This document shows, in pieces, positions 47,314 to 59,939 of a stretch of DNA of 64,000 nt (positions within the stretch are counted from its first letter, which is position 1; each line of letters begins with the position of its first letter). A program made the position numbers and the translations under genes. Source of the DNA: Gamsiella multidivaricata (taxonomy: Eukaryota > Mortierellomycota > Mortierellomycetes > Mortierellales > Mortierellaceae); contig NW_026251733.1 in the NCBI RefSeq assembly GCF_025024155.1, positions 310,001 through 374,000 of the forward strand, in the 5' to 3' direction. The notes under the pieces are model-generated. The model was given only the letters and a program-made list of their open reading frames with translations. It made no database searches and was not told the origin of the DNA.

Positions 47314-50300
47314 GGTTGTAATGTTCTCGAGGATGAACGGTGTTGCCGCCTTTGTACTGTGAACTGTGTTGTTTCGATGTGCGCGTAAGCAGTAGTAGCA
47401 GCTGATCTGGTGAACGATGAATGAATGAGCTAATGAGGAAGAAAGAAGGTAAAGAGAGGGAAGTGTGAGTAATGATTGTGCTGTTCTCCTTTTTGTGTGC
47501 AGAGCACAATCCAACATTTCAATCGCGTGCAAACCAAACTGGACCGTCCCATTTGGCTGGCTGGCTCTTTTCAGATCGGGGGACCCTTGCACACGCGCGA
47601 GTCCGGTCCGTCCGAATTTTTTACACGGCCCTCTCAAAAATATTTGCCACCCTGCAGCCCCACCCATACGTCCACATATGCCGCACGCATTTGAACAGGT
47701 TCTTCCCCACAAATAGCCATCCTCTGCGGACACACCCATTCAATCGACTATAACATGGTCAATTGGGCTGCCAGAAGGCATACTCTCCTTTCTTTGACTC
47801 AGCAATGTTGCCAGCCAAGAGTGTACCTTGGTAGCAACTGTACCAAGTGCGGACGAAATTATTTCTGTGCATTTTCTTCTCTGGGGGGTAAATATACCAT
47901 TTGCTACCAAATGATCGTGCTTCTTCATCAACGGCGAAGATTCATCGGCTGTTCGTGCTCTTTAAGGATAGCAATCAAAGCGGCGTAAACATCCGCTTCT
48001 CACATGCTGTAAGTTCTCTCACGCCCGATCTTTTCTCTCAATCCTTTGCACCACTCTCTTGCTGCCCATTTGTTCTTGCATGCACTCTCCCAGCATCTCT
48101 TTCAAACTGAAACCTCAAAAAAAAAATTAACCATGAATCGCTGCTTAATCTGGCAGGCATAGCGTCGAGATCCAGCCGCGGTCGAAATCCTGACGAACAC
48201 ATTCATGGCATGTAGGTTGCGTTTTTAGAATCACGCCATCATGCGAAGAAAGACCGTTGACTGGATGTCCGGGTCTGGTTTTATTCAAATAGTAAAAAGT
48301 AACACGCTTTTTGTTTGCGGCAACATCGTCCTTTGTCAATTTTATACCGACCTACTTTTCATATCTAACCCAGACATCAATTAGTACATGCGCGGCGGTG
48401 ACGGTAGCGGAAATAAAGGGATATTACGCCTCAACTACATATCAGAAAAAAGCCTCACAGGTTGAACGCCCACTATATTGCGCGGTCAGCTTTCCATTCA
48501 GCAGATTTTTGAAGCGCGTCAGGAGGCTATGCTGCCTGTTTAACGCCTTCAATACAGCCAGTAGCAGGGTGAGGTATCTGCAGGACGATTTGCAGCCACA
48601 TGTGATGAGGCTGCTTTACAGCTGCCTGAAACTAGAGTGACCGGAACAAATTCGACGTGGAGAAGAGGCGGCCTTAAAACAGTGTTTATGCGCGGAATTC
48701 AATTGATGGGATTGTCTTTCATTCATAGACCGGTATTTCACCAGGGCAATCAATGAATCAGCACAACTGGATTTAGAACCCACGTGGCGAGCAGACAGGA
48801 ATAAACTACTATGAACATAATGCATAGCATTTCCACATAAAGTATTCCCAAAGTGGACGTGATACTTCTCTGATATGACCCTACTATGCGTTGCCAATAG
48901 GCCCCGATAGAAAAAAGAGCCAATCAAGGAATATGGACGGCGACTTTCCAGTCCTCATTTCATATCTGATCAACAACTGGTCTATCTTATTTTTACTGTT
49001 GGCCCATTTGATCTGCTAGCTCCCATTGCAGTTCGATGATGTCCCTTTCACATCTATCTTAAACGGTTCTCTTTATTCATAGCACTGGTGAAGATTAATG
49101 TTGAATCTTACAGCGCTATTTCATTTAAGAATAGTGACCCAATAATTAGAAGAGTTTTTGTTTGGATGGCAGTGGTAATATTTCCTTTGGGATAAACAAC
49201 TATGAAGCACACACACACTCCATTTTTGATCATCTTCCTCTTCTTTGTACAGTAACACATAACTGATCATGAAAATGAAAGAACGCTTGATTGCTAGACC
49301 TGACAGCGTGCAAAGCCTTAAACTATGACCACAACCCACAATTAGGAGGAATCGGTGTAAACATCGTGAAACAAATGGTTTACGACCGTCGGCAATTGCT
49401 CTCAGCATGCATACCAATAATTATGATGGAGAAAGGATTGAGCAGTGGCATCTTTGGCAATCAGACTATGGCCGGCTACCCTACTAAACCAATCGTTAGT
49501 CACTGAATGTGAGAGACCAAGAGTATAGACTACCAGACATTTCATGATTACGCCAAAACGGGTGACTTTGAGTGGCAGCCATAGAATACAGCAAAGGATT
49601 CATTAGCTCGGTGCATGATAAAGCATGGTGATGGGTATACTACCATGCCAGCTCGCGTTGCCACCAAACTTCAGAGCAGAGCCGAAAGAAAAAAACATGG
49701 GTGCTGTTCGAGATTTCGGAGAGATGTGTTCATTTATGGAAATGCGATGGTATTTTTGAACTCCATTCATGCAAATGGCTGTACATTTAAAGTTCAAGAC
49801 ACTCACTCTTTCATCACAGTGCTCTCTCTCTTTCCTTCTTAACCCTGGCTTGTGCCTGTCTGCTCCCTTCCTTGACAAGTCCGTCTGTGTGTGGTTCTCC
49901 GAAGAAGAAGGGTAAAGTGTAATAATGCTTAAGCTCCAGTACGCCTTGACCGTTTGCTTTGTCAGCTGATTCGGTCATTCCGGTGGGCCTTTGCCTGTAG
50001 ACGTGGAGGCAAAGAGCTGAGCTGTGACCCGATATTTTTATGTAAAATTTGACCTGAGGGCATTCACAGTATAGACCAAAGATGATCGAATATTTCAATC
50101 GCTTGTAGTAGACAGACAAATTAGGCATTCCTACAGTTCAATGGCGGTCACTTCGATAGAAACAAAGGACGAATGAATGAGTAAAGGAGTGTACGATGGA
50201 GTGATGACAAGGACTAGGAAAATCGGCGAGGCATCGACCTGCCTAGTCTACCGGCTGGACCTCATTTAGGACTCGGTGCTCCAGGGAAAAACAGAAAACT

Positions 50301-50963
50301 GAAGATTGAGTGCATGTAACTGGTACGACAGGAAAGAACTGAGCCGGCATACCAAAAAGTGCAACTAAAAAAGTGTATGTCTCCCATCCCACCCTTGCGC
50401 CCACTGTATTCTTATTCCCTCTGGAGGGGATGTTGAGGAATAGACATCTGACAACAAGGCAAGACAAGAACGAGAGACACAGGCACAGACGACCGCTATT
50501 TTTAGCCTTGCGCTGTCTTTTGACACCTCCATTTCACATATAAAAAGACAGCCCACCTCCAAGTGGTCAATTGTCAATTACAAAATAAAAATAACCAACC
50601 ACCTCACTCCTCCTCCTCTTTCTTTTCCACCATTCCGTCCATTCACTCAATCCCTTCGCTCGCGTTGACGCTTCCTTCCGCGCGCCTCACGACCGTCTCA
50701 CTCCTACCCTCGGCCCTCTTCCCACTCCCACCGCCGCTCTCGCGCCCAGCCTACCCACGCTTCCTCCTCCCCTCGACAGTGTCCTTGGCCGACTCGCTTC
50801 CCACCTTCTACTTGCCACGTCTGCTGCCCTTCTTCCTCCTGCCAACGCACAGCCCCCAATTTTTAGTTCTGCACACCCTCTCGCTCTTGAAGACCCACCC
50901 TGAGACCATCGTCCCCAGACCTTACTCTCCCTTCCCGGACTTGACAACAACCGACAAATCACA
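47314..50963. other. Intergenic, no gene recognised
   Basis: About 3.6 kb between the MCT1 start and the glyoxal oxidase start, which are transcribed divergently. Scattered short frames (for example minus-strand stretches at 48145-48339 and 48616-48927, plus-strand 48311-48640) have no domain I recognise and cannot be spliced into a model. The last 400 bp are strongly C/T-rich and are the likely leader of the oxidase gene. Confidence 0.5.
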
Positions 50964-53029
50964 ATGGCGATTATCCGCAAGCTGGGTCTCCTGCTTGCTG
51001 CAGCCTCAGTCCTCTCTCTAGGCCTCGTCGCCAGGACCGAGGCGGCTGCCTGCAAATATAACAGCGGCCTTGCATGTCCACAAGAAACACCCTGCTGCAG
51101 TCCGGTAAGCGACCAGCCCACTTCACACTTGTCCTCCACACCATCGCTACCAACAATCATACCCCGCTTTTTGGTCAACTTTGCAGAAGGCATCGACGAC
51201 AGTTGAAGTCTTCGAGAAAATACAATCCCCTACTGTTATCTGCTCAGGGACATCAAACCGCTCCTCCATGTTTATGAACAGTACACTAACCATTGAATGC
51301 CACGCCCATTTCCTTAAACATCATTCCTTCATAAAAATAGCATGGGCACTGCGGAAACTCTCCCATCGCATGTGGCGTTGGCTGTGACGCCTCCGCCAGC
51401 TTTGGCGGCCACTGCGCGCGCTACATCTCCGCGGATACCCTCACAAGCGGTGGCAAGCCCAAGCCAGTACCAAGTCTACCGAAGGGTGCATTCAAGGTCG
51501 TCGGCGACTCTGGTGTGGCTGCACAACACATCTCCCTGGTGACTCCCACAAGGATGTTGATCATCGACAAGGCCGAGGCCAACCCACCCAAGCTGCCCGA
51601 CGGAACATCTGCATACAATGTCGAGTATGACCTTGTCAAGAACGAATATCGCGTGCTTGAGGTCCAGACCAATACCTTCTGCTCCGGTGGTGGCTTCCTG
51701 CCCAACGGTACGATGATCAGCGCTGGCGGTGCCGAATTGCGTCGCTCGCGTGCCTTCCATACCGAGTCCGGTTTCCAGTCCCTACGCATGTGGCAGCCCT
51801 GCGAGGACAAGTCCTGCGGCTGGCTCGAGAGCCCCGCGGACCCCGCCTGGCAAATGACCGGCAACCGCTGGTACGTGTCCATCACAACACTACCCTCGGG
51901 TGAGCTCTTTGTCCTTGGTGGCAGTAACGAGTCCCTAGCTGTCAACCGACTTGCCACCAACAACCCCACTTGGGAAATCTTCCCCAAGCCAGCGGGTATT
52001 AAGGCCGCTGACTACAAACCAACGTTTATGCAGTTCATGGTCGATGCTCTGCCCAACAACCTCTACCCGAACGTGTACTCGTTGCCCGACGGAAACGTTT
52101 ACATCTTTGCAAATCGAAAATCGATGATCTTCAACGTCGAACGCAATGAGGTCATCAAACGCTTGCCCGATATTCCTGGTGGTCCTCGCTCTTATCCTCT
52201 TACTGGATCCCATGTTCTCCTACCATTGGATCCAGCCAAGAACTATGCCCACGAGGTTCTGGTTTGCGGTGGATCTGAGGCTCAGCTCCAGCACGCCAAG
52301 GCCCTCCAGAGCTGTGGTCGCATTAACCTCAACGACGTTGACCCACAATGGGAAATGGATGAGATGCCTACGCCTCGTCTTATGGGCGACGCTATTATTC
52401 TCGCGGATGGCAAGGTCATGATGTTGAATGGCTGCAAGACCGGATACGCTGGCTTCCGTCATGGTAACGATCCAGTCTTCACTCCGGTTATCTACGATCC
52501 CGCGGCGCCTCTTGGCTCAAGGTTCACTGAGTGGGTCCCCAGTAACATTGCAAGAATGTACCACTCTGTCGCGATGCTGTTGCCGGACGGCAGCGTCTTT
52601 GTCGCAGGCTCGAACGAAAACTCCGAGGTGCGTCTGAAGGATGTGCCGTTCCCAACCGAATACCGCATCGAGAACTTCACGCCTCCATACCTGACGACGG
52701 ATCTGGCCCGTCCTGAGATTGTGTCAAAGGTGCCTGAGAAGGTGACCTATGCCCAGAAAGTCCAGGTGACGATCGATGTGAAGGATACGAGCAAGTACGA
52801 GCCAGAAGTGACCTTTATGCTGGGCCATAAAGGCTTCGTGACGCACAGCACGCACATGTCGCAGAGGATGACCAAGTTAGTGTCGACACAAGGCAAGATG
52901 GAAGGCACGAGTATCACATACGAGGTCGAGATGCCACCGAATGCGAACTTGATGCCACCGGGCCCCCATTATATCCATGCCTTGAACAATGGCGTCCCGT
53001 CCATCGCTGTCCATTTGATTCTTAACTAA
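50964..53029 (+). CDS. Secreted glyoxal oxidase (copper radical oxidase)
   Basis: Oxidises small aldehydes such as glyoxal and methylglyoxal to acids with release of H2O2, outside the cell. Two exons, 50964-51104 and 51341-53029, phase 0, give 609 residues. Residues 1-28 form a signal peptide (KLGLLLAAASVLSLGLVART). A Cys-rich module follows, created by the splice (ACPQETPCCSPHGHCGNSP, then CGVGCDAS and GGHC), and it resembles a small carbohydrate-binding knot. The catalytic beta-propeller carries the expected radical/copper residues: Cys161 in TNTFCSGGG, Tyr225 in GNRWYVSITT, Tyr454-His455 in ARMYHSVAMLLPDGS, and the C-terminal His in FVTHSTHMSQR, within the DUF1929 domain. These match glyoxal oxidase better than galactose oxidase. 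It converges on ISA1. A role in peroxide supply or wall remodelling is inference. Confidence 0.92.
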
Positions 53030-53105
53030 GAGAGCACGTTGTATTTCTGTAAAAGATACCAAAAACATAACCTGTACACATACGAAACGATAAAAAAAGG
53101 AACGA

Positions 53106-53111
53106 AATAAA
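53106..53111 (+). terminator. Polyadenylation signal
   Basis: AATAAA 77 bp after the glyoxal oxidase stop codon, in the 189-bp tail-to-tail gap before ISA1. Confidence 0.5.
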
Positions 53112-53218
53112 AACGTAGAGCATAGTTTATTTTCGTGAACGCGTCGTCAAGGACCTTATTGCTGAACGTTGTGAGAATTGAATGAAAGTGTAGGAGTGTT
53201 AGAGCGGATCAGATTATG

Positions 53219-53832
53219 TTATGTCATAAAACTTTGACCGCATCCACAGGACTCTTTGACGTTTGGGTTGTTGAAGACGAACTGCGCCGATAACTTGTCT
53301 TGGACCCAATCCATCTCTGAGCCGAGTACGGATAGTAGCGCCTTGTTGTCTACCAACACCGTAACACCTAGAGTTTACGGCAAAAAACAGCAACAACAGG
53401 TGTCCTCGTTTAGACGTTTCCCGATGAGCCATGGAAGGTGTGACAGACACAAGCAGGGCGCATGTCGAAGGTTACCATCTTGTTTGACCTCCTCGTCGAA
53501 CTTCTCTTTCTTATCCGTATACTCGAGGTTATATTGCTTTCCTGAACATCCCTTGTGGCGAATCCCGACACGGACCATCTTGGGCTCTGGACCTTCAGTC
53601 AAAGCGCGTAGGCGCGTTACTGCTGCAGGTGTCTTGGGGATGAAGATGTGAGCAGGTGAAGAAAAGGCAGAATGTCTGCGCGTCAATCATCAGACAGGGT
53701 CCACAGCATAGCGGCGTAGATCAATGTGTATGCATGGACATGTTGAGGCAGCATTACGAGCGTGAGGACGGCTCTTGTGGGACGAGGCCTCCTGAGGGCG
53801 GCTCCTTTGATGACTTTGGCTGCCTGGGACAT
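53219..53832 (-). CDS. ISA1: Iron-sulfur cluster assembly protein ISA1 (ISCA1/IscA type)
   Basis: An A-type Fe-S scaffold/carrier, normally mitochondrial, needed for 4Fe-4S proteins such as aconitase and lipoate synthase. Three exons, 53832-53758, 53632-53476 and 53367-53219, give 126 residues, phases consistent. The first splice forms RAVLTLTPAAVTRLRAL, the canonical start of the domain. Then come GIRHKGCSGKQYNLEY with the first cluster Cys, KFDEEVKQDGVTVLVDNKAL across the second junction, GSEMDWVQDKLSAQFVFNNP and the C-terminal ESCGCGQSF with the other two Cys. The short Arg/Lys-rich N-terminus (MSQAAKVIKGAALRRPRPTR) could be a minimal mitochondrial presequence. A longer in-frame ATG exists at 53901, but that extension is hydrophobic and unlikely. 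It is divergent from the small gene at 54188. Confidence 0.93.
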
Positions 53833-54187
53833 GGTGTAAATGGCGAATGACAAAAAAAAAAAAGAAAGTTGGGCGATTCGATTCGATGGGAATGGGAACA
53901 AGTGGGGATAAGGAACCCCTACACGTGATGGATGGTAAAATTGGTAACAAGTGGGGTTTCCCTTCTACACGCGTTCTGGGGTGCTAGGCGATAACACACT
54001 TTTTTTTTTGGTCAACATATTAGCCCTCCCAATTCTCTTCCGACATTTGTCTCTATCCTCGAGAGGTACAACAGCAGGAAAGCCTCGCAGATTAGACACG
54101 GAGTCACCTTTCACCTAGTCCTTCACAGGTCCATCACTTTTCATTCGATATACATGTCTTCTCCAGTCTTCTTCTTTGACATCTCAG

Positions 54188-54528
54188 TGCTCAAGAAAGC
54201 GGACCGTAGCAGACATTGCGAGAGTCCGAAGATACTCAAAATCAACCTTAGCTCGGACAGAGTTGGCCCCCATGACTGAAAAGGCGCTGGAAGGCGTACT
54301 ATATGAGCTTGCGAAGGAGTTTGTTACCTTGGTCCATAGTGAGTCCCTTATATGCTGACCAAGTCCAAAGACCAAATTGAATAGAGAGCCATACAAATAG
54401 TGTTTGTCACTGCAATATCTGTAGGATAAGAATGTCTATGTAAATCTTTAGTCATGGCCAAGTTGCGTTTTAAATTCTACGTGGAGGATATCCGTCCCAG
54501 AGGTGTCCTGTCTAAGATAGAGAACTAG
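54188..54528 (+). CDS. Small histone-fold-like protein (5' end unresolved)
   Basis: Two exons are clear. 54188-54338 is preceded by the acceptor ATCTCAG and ends at the donor GTGAGT in phase 1. 54452-54528 follows the acceptor CTTTAG. Together they read CSRKRTVADIARVRRYSKST, LARTELAPMTEKALEGVLYE, LAKEFVTLVHIMAKLRFKFY, VEDIRPRGVLSKIEN. A basic segment, a short helix, a long amphipathic helix (MTEKALEGVLYELAKEFVTLVH) and a final VEDIR segment follow the order of a histone fold, as in H4-like and CENP-S/W/T-type proteins. The assignment is by eye and uncertain. The start lies upstream. One candidate is a 12-nt exon ATG GTA AAA TTG at 53932-53943 followed by GTAACA, which would fit phase 0 and give 79 residues. 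The gene shares its upstream region with ISA1. Confidence 0.6.
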
Positions 54529-56619
54529 CACCGAGTAGCGGTAGATTCAGGGCCCAGCAACACTTTCAACAAGCAAGATAGTACGGCCAATATGCCACGG
54601 CCGCCACATCTGGTTCCTGATCTCACAGTTCATCAAGAGCCCTATGGTTCTCTCAATAAGGAGTTATGTCTATTCATTCTCAGTAAAACTACCAGGCACG
54701 CTTTTCAAGTTCGTCACAATATCGTGCGGAAGGGTAGCCTATTGTCTCGTCGCAATATTGGCTATTCTTGCAGCACGATCGTACTTGTCCGCATCGTCCA
54801 ATCAGGTCACTAGGATTACGTACAGTTTCTTGAACAAGTCGAACGGTGGATTCCTGTGGGAACAAGACCAGTTACAAAATCACACTGCGGCAGGATCCAT
54901 TACGGTATCTGTCTACCAGAAATCACCCAAATACCATTACAGTGCCAAAGAACCTGAGGAACATTATTTTGCTGCAGATCAGTCTTTGGGAGCAGGTTCT
55001 GTATTGAGCATATGCGGTTAGTCATGGCCTAAAGAGTATAGGATGGACGCAGATCGGCACCGAGATGGAGCAATGCAACCCGTTGATGGACAATGGGATC
55101 GAAGATCGAGGAGCGCTTTCAGGCTGAGATTGAGACGGACGTTAACATGTTGGGCATCGAGGATGAGTGTTTGTGCCTTGGGTGTAAGGAGGACGGGCCG
55201 CCGTCGTGTTTGAAGCCGTCTTCTCCTTGACGGGTGTTGCTTGGTTTGGTGCGTGGGGTGGCCCCTGCAGATAATAAGGTACTTGTGGCACTTGATCCTA
55301 ACGTTCACTCACTCTTGTGCGCAGAATCAGTGGGACGGGAAGCAGGTAATCGAGCGAGCCGACAGCCGAATAGGGTTGCCATAGATAGACGATGCTCGCG
55401 TGGATTGAGCGAAAGAACCTTGATCTATGAACCGAGTGTCCGCTAGAAAATGGATGGTTATATAGTCCAAGAATATCCGGAAAACATAAGTTTTTTTTCA
55501 TGGAGAAAAGGTAAGCTATTAACAGGTTGGATCAATTGGATATCTAACAGACTGTAAGACCATTTCCAGCCAACCAAAGGGCTCCAGATACCCCACACTG
55601 TTCACTGGTGCCCTCTTATTGGGTGCCTGAAGTTTTTGGAAAGTTCTATTCGCTTTATGTTTGAACGGTTTGTTACGGCGTACGTGCTTACCGAACTCTG
55701 GGGCCGTTGATCGCTTTAGACATTCCTTTAAGACAGGACAGGACTTGGTGTTAATCCAGGTCCAGGAGGGAGATTCGACGCTGTTCCTGAGACTCATCTC
55801 GCTATTGAATACATGAATCGTTTTGCATGGCAGCAATGCGCTTACTCTCGACGCAAAGAAAATCTAAAGTGCGAGCACAGCCGTCATGCTAGGTCTACTT
55901 ATACATGATCGACTTTCGTGGCGGCATCTCCGGATCTGATATTTCCGCTATCATGACAAAGGTATTGAGAAAGGGACATGCATGAGGGATGCAAATCAGC
56001 GTCCACGCTTGTCTGTCATAAACTCAAAACTTGTATGATCTAGAATGTCTAGTTCATCGGGTGCGGTACACCCAACGGACCCGTACGTCAACATGTTAAC
56101 AATCCAAGTTCAGTTGGCCTCTGCAGAGCAAGCTCAATGGGAGAGCGCATGTCAAGAGATAGGACCAGCAGTGGTCGAAGCTCCTCCGGAAGACTGGAAA
56201 CCTTCTCTGCGTACAATAAATTTTTTTTGCTTTCCTTTGCTTCCAAAATGTTTCTCTCGACGTATCCCGGTATTGCGTGAGGTACGAATCGGTCGGCTAA
56301 GCAATTTCAGAACCAGCTGGACCCCTGGGCCCCGTTCTCGTGCTCCACTCCTGGCATCTCATTGCCCTGTTTTCTTGCACTCACTTTGCTGGTACGATAA
56401 ACAGATAGCTACATCGTACATCCTGGTACTGTGCCTGTTTCTCCTCCTAATAAATACTCACGCCTCCGATCTCTTCGTTTCGCTTCGTTCGTGCCTTGCG
56501 TTTCACATTCATCCCTACCAAGCACATTCAAGCTACCATCTACATTCTCTCCATTCTTACCCCAAACCTTCACAATCCGTACCACCACTACCATCAGCAG
56601 CTCCTCATTCGCTAAGGTT
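54529..56619. other. Intergenic, a few weak frames
   Basis: About 2.1 kb. A plus-strand frame at 54644-55021 (125 codons) contains a hydrophobic segment, CLVAILAILAARSYL, but has no relatives I recognise. A minus-strand frame at 55836-55519 and a plus-strand frame beginning at 56045 (MSSSSGAVHPTDPYVNML) look partly protein-like but stop or run into low-complexity DNA. None is strong enough to call. The last 250 bp is C/T-rich and is the likely promoter and leader of the ATPase gene at 56620. Confidence 0.4.
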
Positions 56620-59600
56620 ATGGGTAAAATAACCGTCAAACTCGAGCCCGAGACCCCCTTTCACACCTTCACAGTCGAGCAGACCGCACAGCACTGCAAC
56701 ACCAGCATCCTCGAAGGCATCTCCTCTGATGAGGCCACCATCCGTCTGAAGGAATATGGCAGCAATGAACTCCGCGGTAATGGAGGCGTCAAGTGGTACA
56801 AAGTCCTCTGGCGCCAGATCGCCAACGCCCTCGTCGTCATTCTCCTGATCGCCGCCGTAAGTACACATACGCAATTCGTTTACTCATAATCATTGTGCTG
56901 CTGCAACCTCCTCCGCCGGATACCATTCTAATCGGTAGAAATCTATACTTGCACCATACAGGCCCTTGCATTCGCCACTACAGATTTCGCCGAGGGTGGT
57001 GTTATTCTCTTTATTATCGTCATGAACGCTGCAATCGGCTTCTGGCAAGAGTTCAACGCCGAACAGACCATGGAAGCTCTCCGCAACATGTCTTCGCCAA
57101 CCTCAAAGGTCATCCGCGACGAGATCCGGGTTACCATTCCCAATAGCCAAGCCGTCCCTGGAGACATCATGATTTTCGAGGACGGAGATGTCATTGGAGC
57201 CGACTGCCGCCTCTTCGAGGTCTTCAACCTCGAGACTGACGAGGCCCTCTTGACTGGAGAGTCTCTCCCCGTCCAAAAGAACTTGGAGCTCATCGAAAAA
57301 GTTGATGAGGCCCTTGGTGATCGTCTCAACATGGTCTTTTCTTCCACAACCGTCGTCAAGGGTCGCGCTAAGGGTATTGTCACCGAAACAGGGATGGGCA
57401 CACAGATCGGAAAGATTGCCACCACACTGATGAGCGTTGACTCAAACGAGCAGACCCCACTCCAGAAGCGTCTCAATAAGATGGCCTACCTTGTCTTCCT
57501 TGCTGCTCTGATCCTCGTCCTGATCGTCTTTGCTGTCCACAACTTCAAATACTCGAGCGAGGTCGCCATCTATGCCATCTCTGTCTCGATCGCCATCATC
57601 CCCGAGGGCCTTGTCGCTGTTGTCACTCTGACCATGGCTTTCGGCGTTAGCCGCATGGCTGAAGTCAAGGCCATTGTTCGTCGTCTATCCTCCTTGGAAA
57701 GTTTGGGCGCCGTCACCAACATTTGTTCCGACAAGACTGGTACTTTGACCCAGTCCAAGATGGTTGCTGTTCGCATGTGGTTGCCTAGCGGGGGCTTCTA
57801 CCGTATTACTGGAACTGGCTTCATCCCTGAGGGTGACGTTTTCCGCCAAGGCGAGACCACCGATGGCGACTTTGTTAATCAGGAGGAACAGATCCCAGTC
57901 GGTGGCGGTTCGGATCATTATCTTCGGGTTCTGCAGACTGCGTCGCTTTGCAACATGGCCGAACTCCGTCGTACCCAGCATCCTGAGACTCACGGCGAAT
58001 GGACTGCCATCGGTGATCCCACTGAAATTGCCCTTCAAGTCTTAGCCTACAAAGCTGGTCTTGCCAAGCCCGAGCTTCTTGCCGAGGGCTTCCAATTGAT
58101 TGCCGAGTTCCCCTTTGACTCCACTGTCAAACGCATGTCGGTCCTTTACCAGGCCCCCAAGAGTAACGAAAAGTTTATTTTCATGAAGGGTGCTACGGAA
58201 CGAGTTATTGGCTGCTGTAACTTTTGGCGCGATGGCGACGTCGAACACAGCTTGGTCGGAGAGAAGGCCGGCGCTCGCACCGCCTTTGAGGAAATGATTA
58301 ACGAGAAGATGAGCGCCCTTGCCGAGAGAGGTCTCCGCGTCTTGACCCTTGCCTACCGCGAATTCGAGGCTCCACCTGGCGTTGATTTGATCCGCGGTTT
58401 GAAGCGCGATGAGATCGAGAGCGACCTTGTCTTCTTGGGCTTGGTCGGTATTTATGACCCTCCACGTGCCGAGTCCCGTCCCGCGGTACTCAAGTGTTAC
58501 GAGGCCGGCATTCGTGTCCATATGTTGACCGGCGACCATCCCTCAACTGCCGCTGCCATTGCAAAGGAAGTCGCTATTATTCCTGAGGATCTGAACGTCA
58601 AGAACAACCCTTTGGTCATGACTGCCCATCAGTTCGACTCCATGTCTGACGAAGACATTGACAAGCTTGAGGAGCTACCTCGTGTCGTTGCTCGCTGCTC
58701 TCCCAACACCAAAGTCAAGATGATCTCTGCCCTGCACCGCCGCAACCTGTTTGCTACGATGACTGGAGATGGTGTCAACGACTCTCCTTCACTCAAGGCT
58801 GCTAATGTTGGCATTGCAATGGGTCAATCTGGATCGGATGTCGCCAAGCAAGCTGCCGATATTGTCTTGACGGACGACAACTTTGCCACCATTGTCCAGG
58901 CTGTAGCTGAGGGTCGTCGCATATTTGCCAACATCCAGAAGTTTGTACAGCATCTGATGGTATGTATTGTCATTCAAGCTTTGAACACTAATGTCAATCT
59001 GCCACCACATTTCTAACACGTTTGTGATGTCTTATTCTTTTCTATAGTCTGCTAACGTCGCTGAGATCGTTGTCCTGATTATCGGTCTTGCTTTCAAGGA
59101 TAACGATGGCAATGCTGTCTTCCCCATGAGTGCTGTCGAGATTCTGTTCTTGAACATGATCACATCTTCGCCTCCAGCGATGGGTCTTGGCCTCGAGCCT
59201 GCTAGCGAGTCCAACATGCGTGAACCTCCTCGCTCGGCCAAGCAGGGTCTTTTCTCGTTCGAAGTCGTCATGGATACCTTTGTATACGGCTTAGTCATGG
59301 GCGCTTTGTCGTTTTTCAACTATTGCGTCGTCGTCTTTGCACTCAACGACAGCAATCTTGGATCCGGCTGTAACGGCCACTTCTCAGAGCAATGCGTTCC
59401 TGTGTTCAAGGCCCGCGCGACCTCCTATGCGTCCTTGACGCTCCTAATCCTTGCCCACGCAATCAACTGCCGCGCACTTCGCGAGCCAGGCTGGACGCGC
59501 AAGAACCTCGCGACATTGAAGTACAACAAGATGCTGTGGATGTCTATTGTGATTGGTGCGTTGCTAGTCTTCCCGATTGTGTATATCCCTGGATTGAACC

Positions 59601-59809
59601 ATAACGTGTTCAAGCATATGTCCTTGACATACGAATGGGCGTTTGTGTTCGCGGTCCTTATCATTTTTATTGGTTTTGCGGAAGTATACAAGTGGATCAA
59701 GCGTCGTACGATGAAGCCACTTTCGCTGGAGACAGATGCGGAGAAGGGGATGAATCGCATGCGCACGTTTACCTCTGTCAACGATTCTGTCATGGAGAAG
59801 AAGCTGTAA
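56620..59809 (+). CDS. ENA1: P-type Na+/K+ efflux ATPase, ENA type (P2D)
   Basis: Exports Na+ or K+ across the plasma membrane at ATP expense, important for salt and alkaline tolerance. Three exons, 56620-56856, 56962-58959 and 59048-59809, all phase 0, give 998 residues. The N-terminal cation-ATPase domain (EQTAQHCNTSILEGISSDEA) is followed by spans 1-2, the actuator motif LTGESLPV, span 4 with IPEGLVAVVTLTMAFGVSRM, the phosphorylated Asp336 in ICSDKTGTLTQ, the nucleotide-binding KGATERV, and the hinge MLTGDHPSTAAAIAKEVAII and TGDGVNDSPSLKAANVGIAM. The C-terminal spans follow the second intron (SANVAEIVVLIIGLAF). The IPEGL-type span 4 together with the fungal C-terminus (about 1000 residues) matches ENA pumps more than SERCA or PMR1. 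Na+ versus K+ preference cannot be told. Confidence 0.9.
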
Positions 59810-59933
59810 AGATGGACATATACGGCATTCAAGGTTACCTTTATCATCGATATCGATGCACATTTTTCATTCTTTACTTTGTTCGTACTCGACGAACAAG
59901 AGTTGCAACATATACCGCCCCATCCGACATTCG

Positions 59934-59939
59934 AATAAA
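59934..59939 (+). terminator. Polyadenylation signal
   Basis: AATAAA about 125 bp after the ATPase stop codon. Confidence 0.5.
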
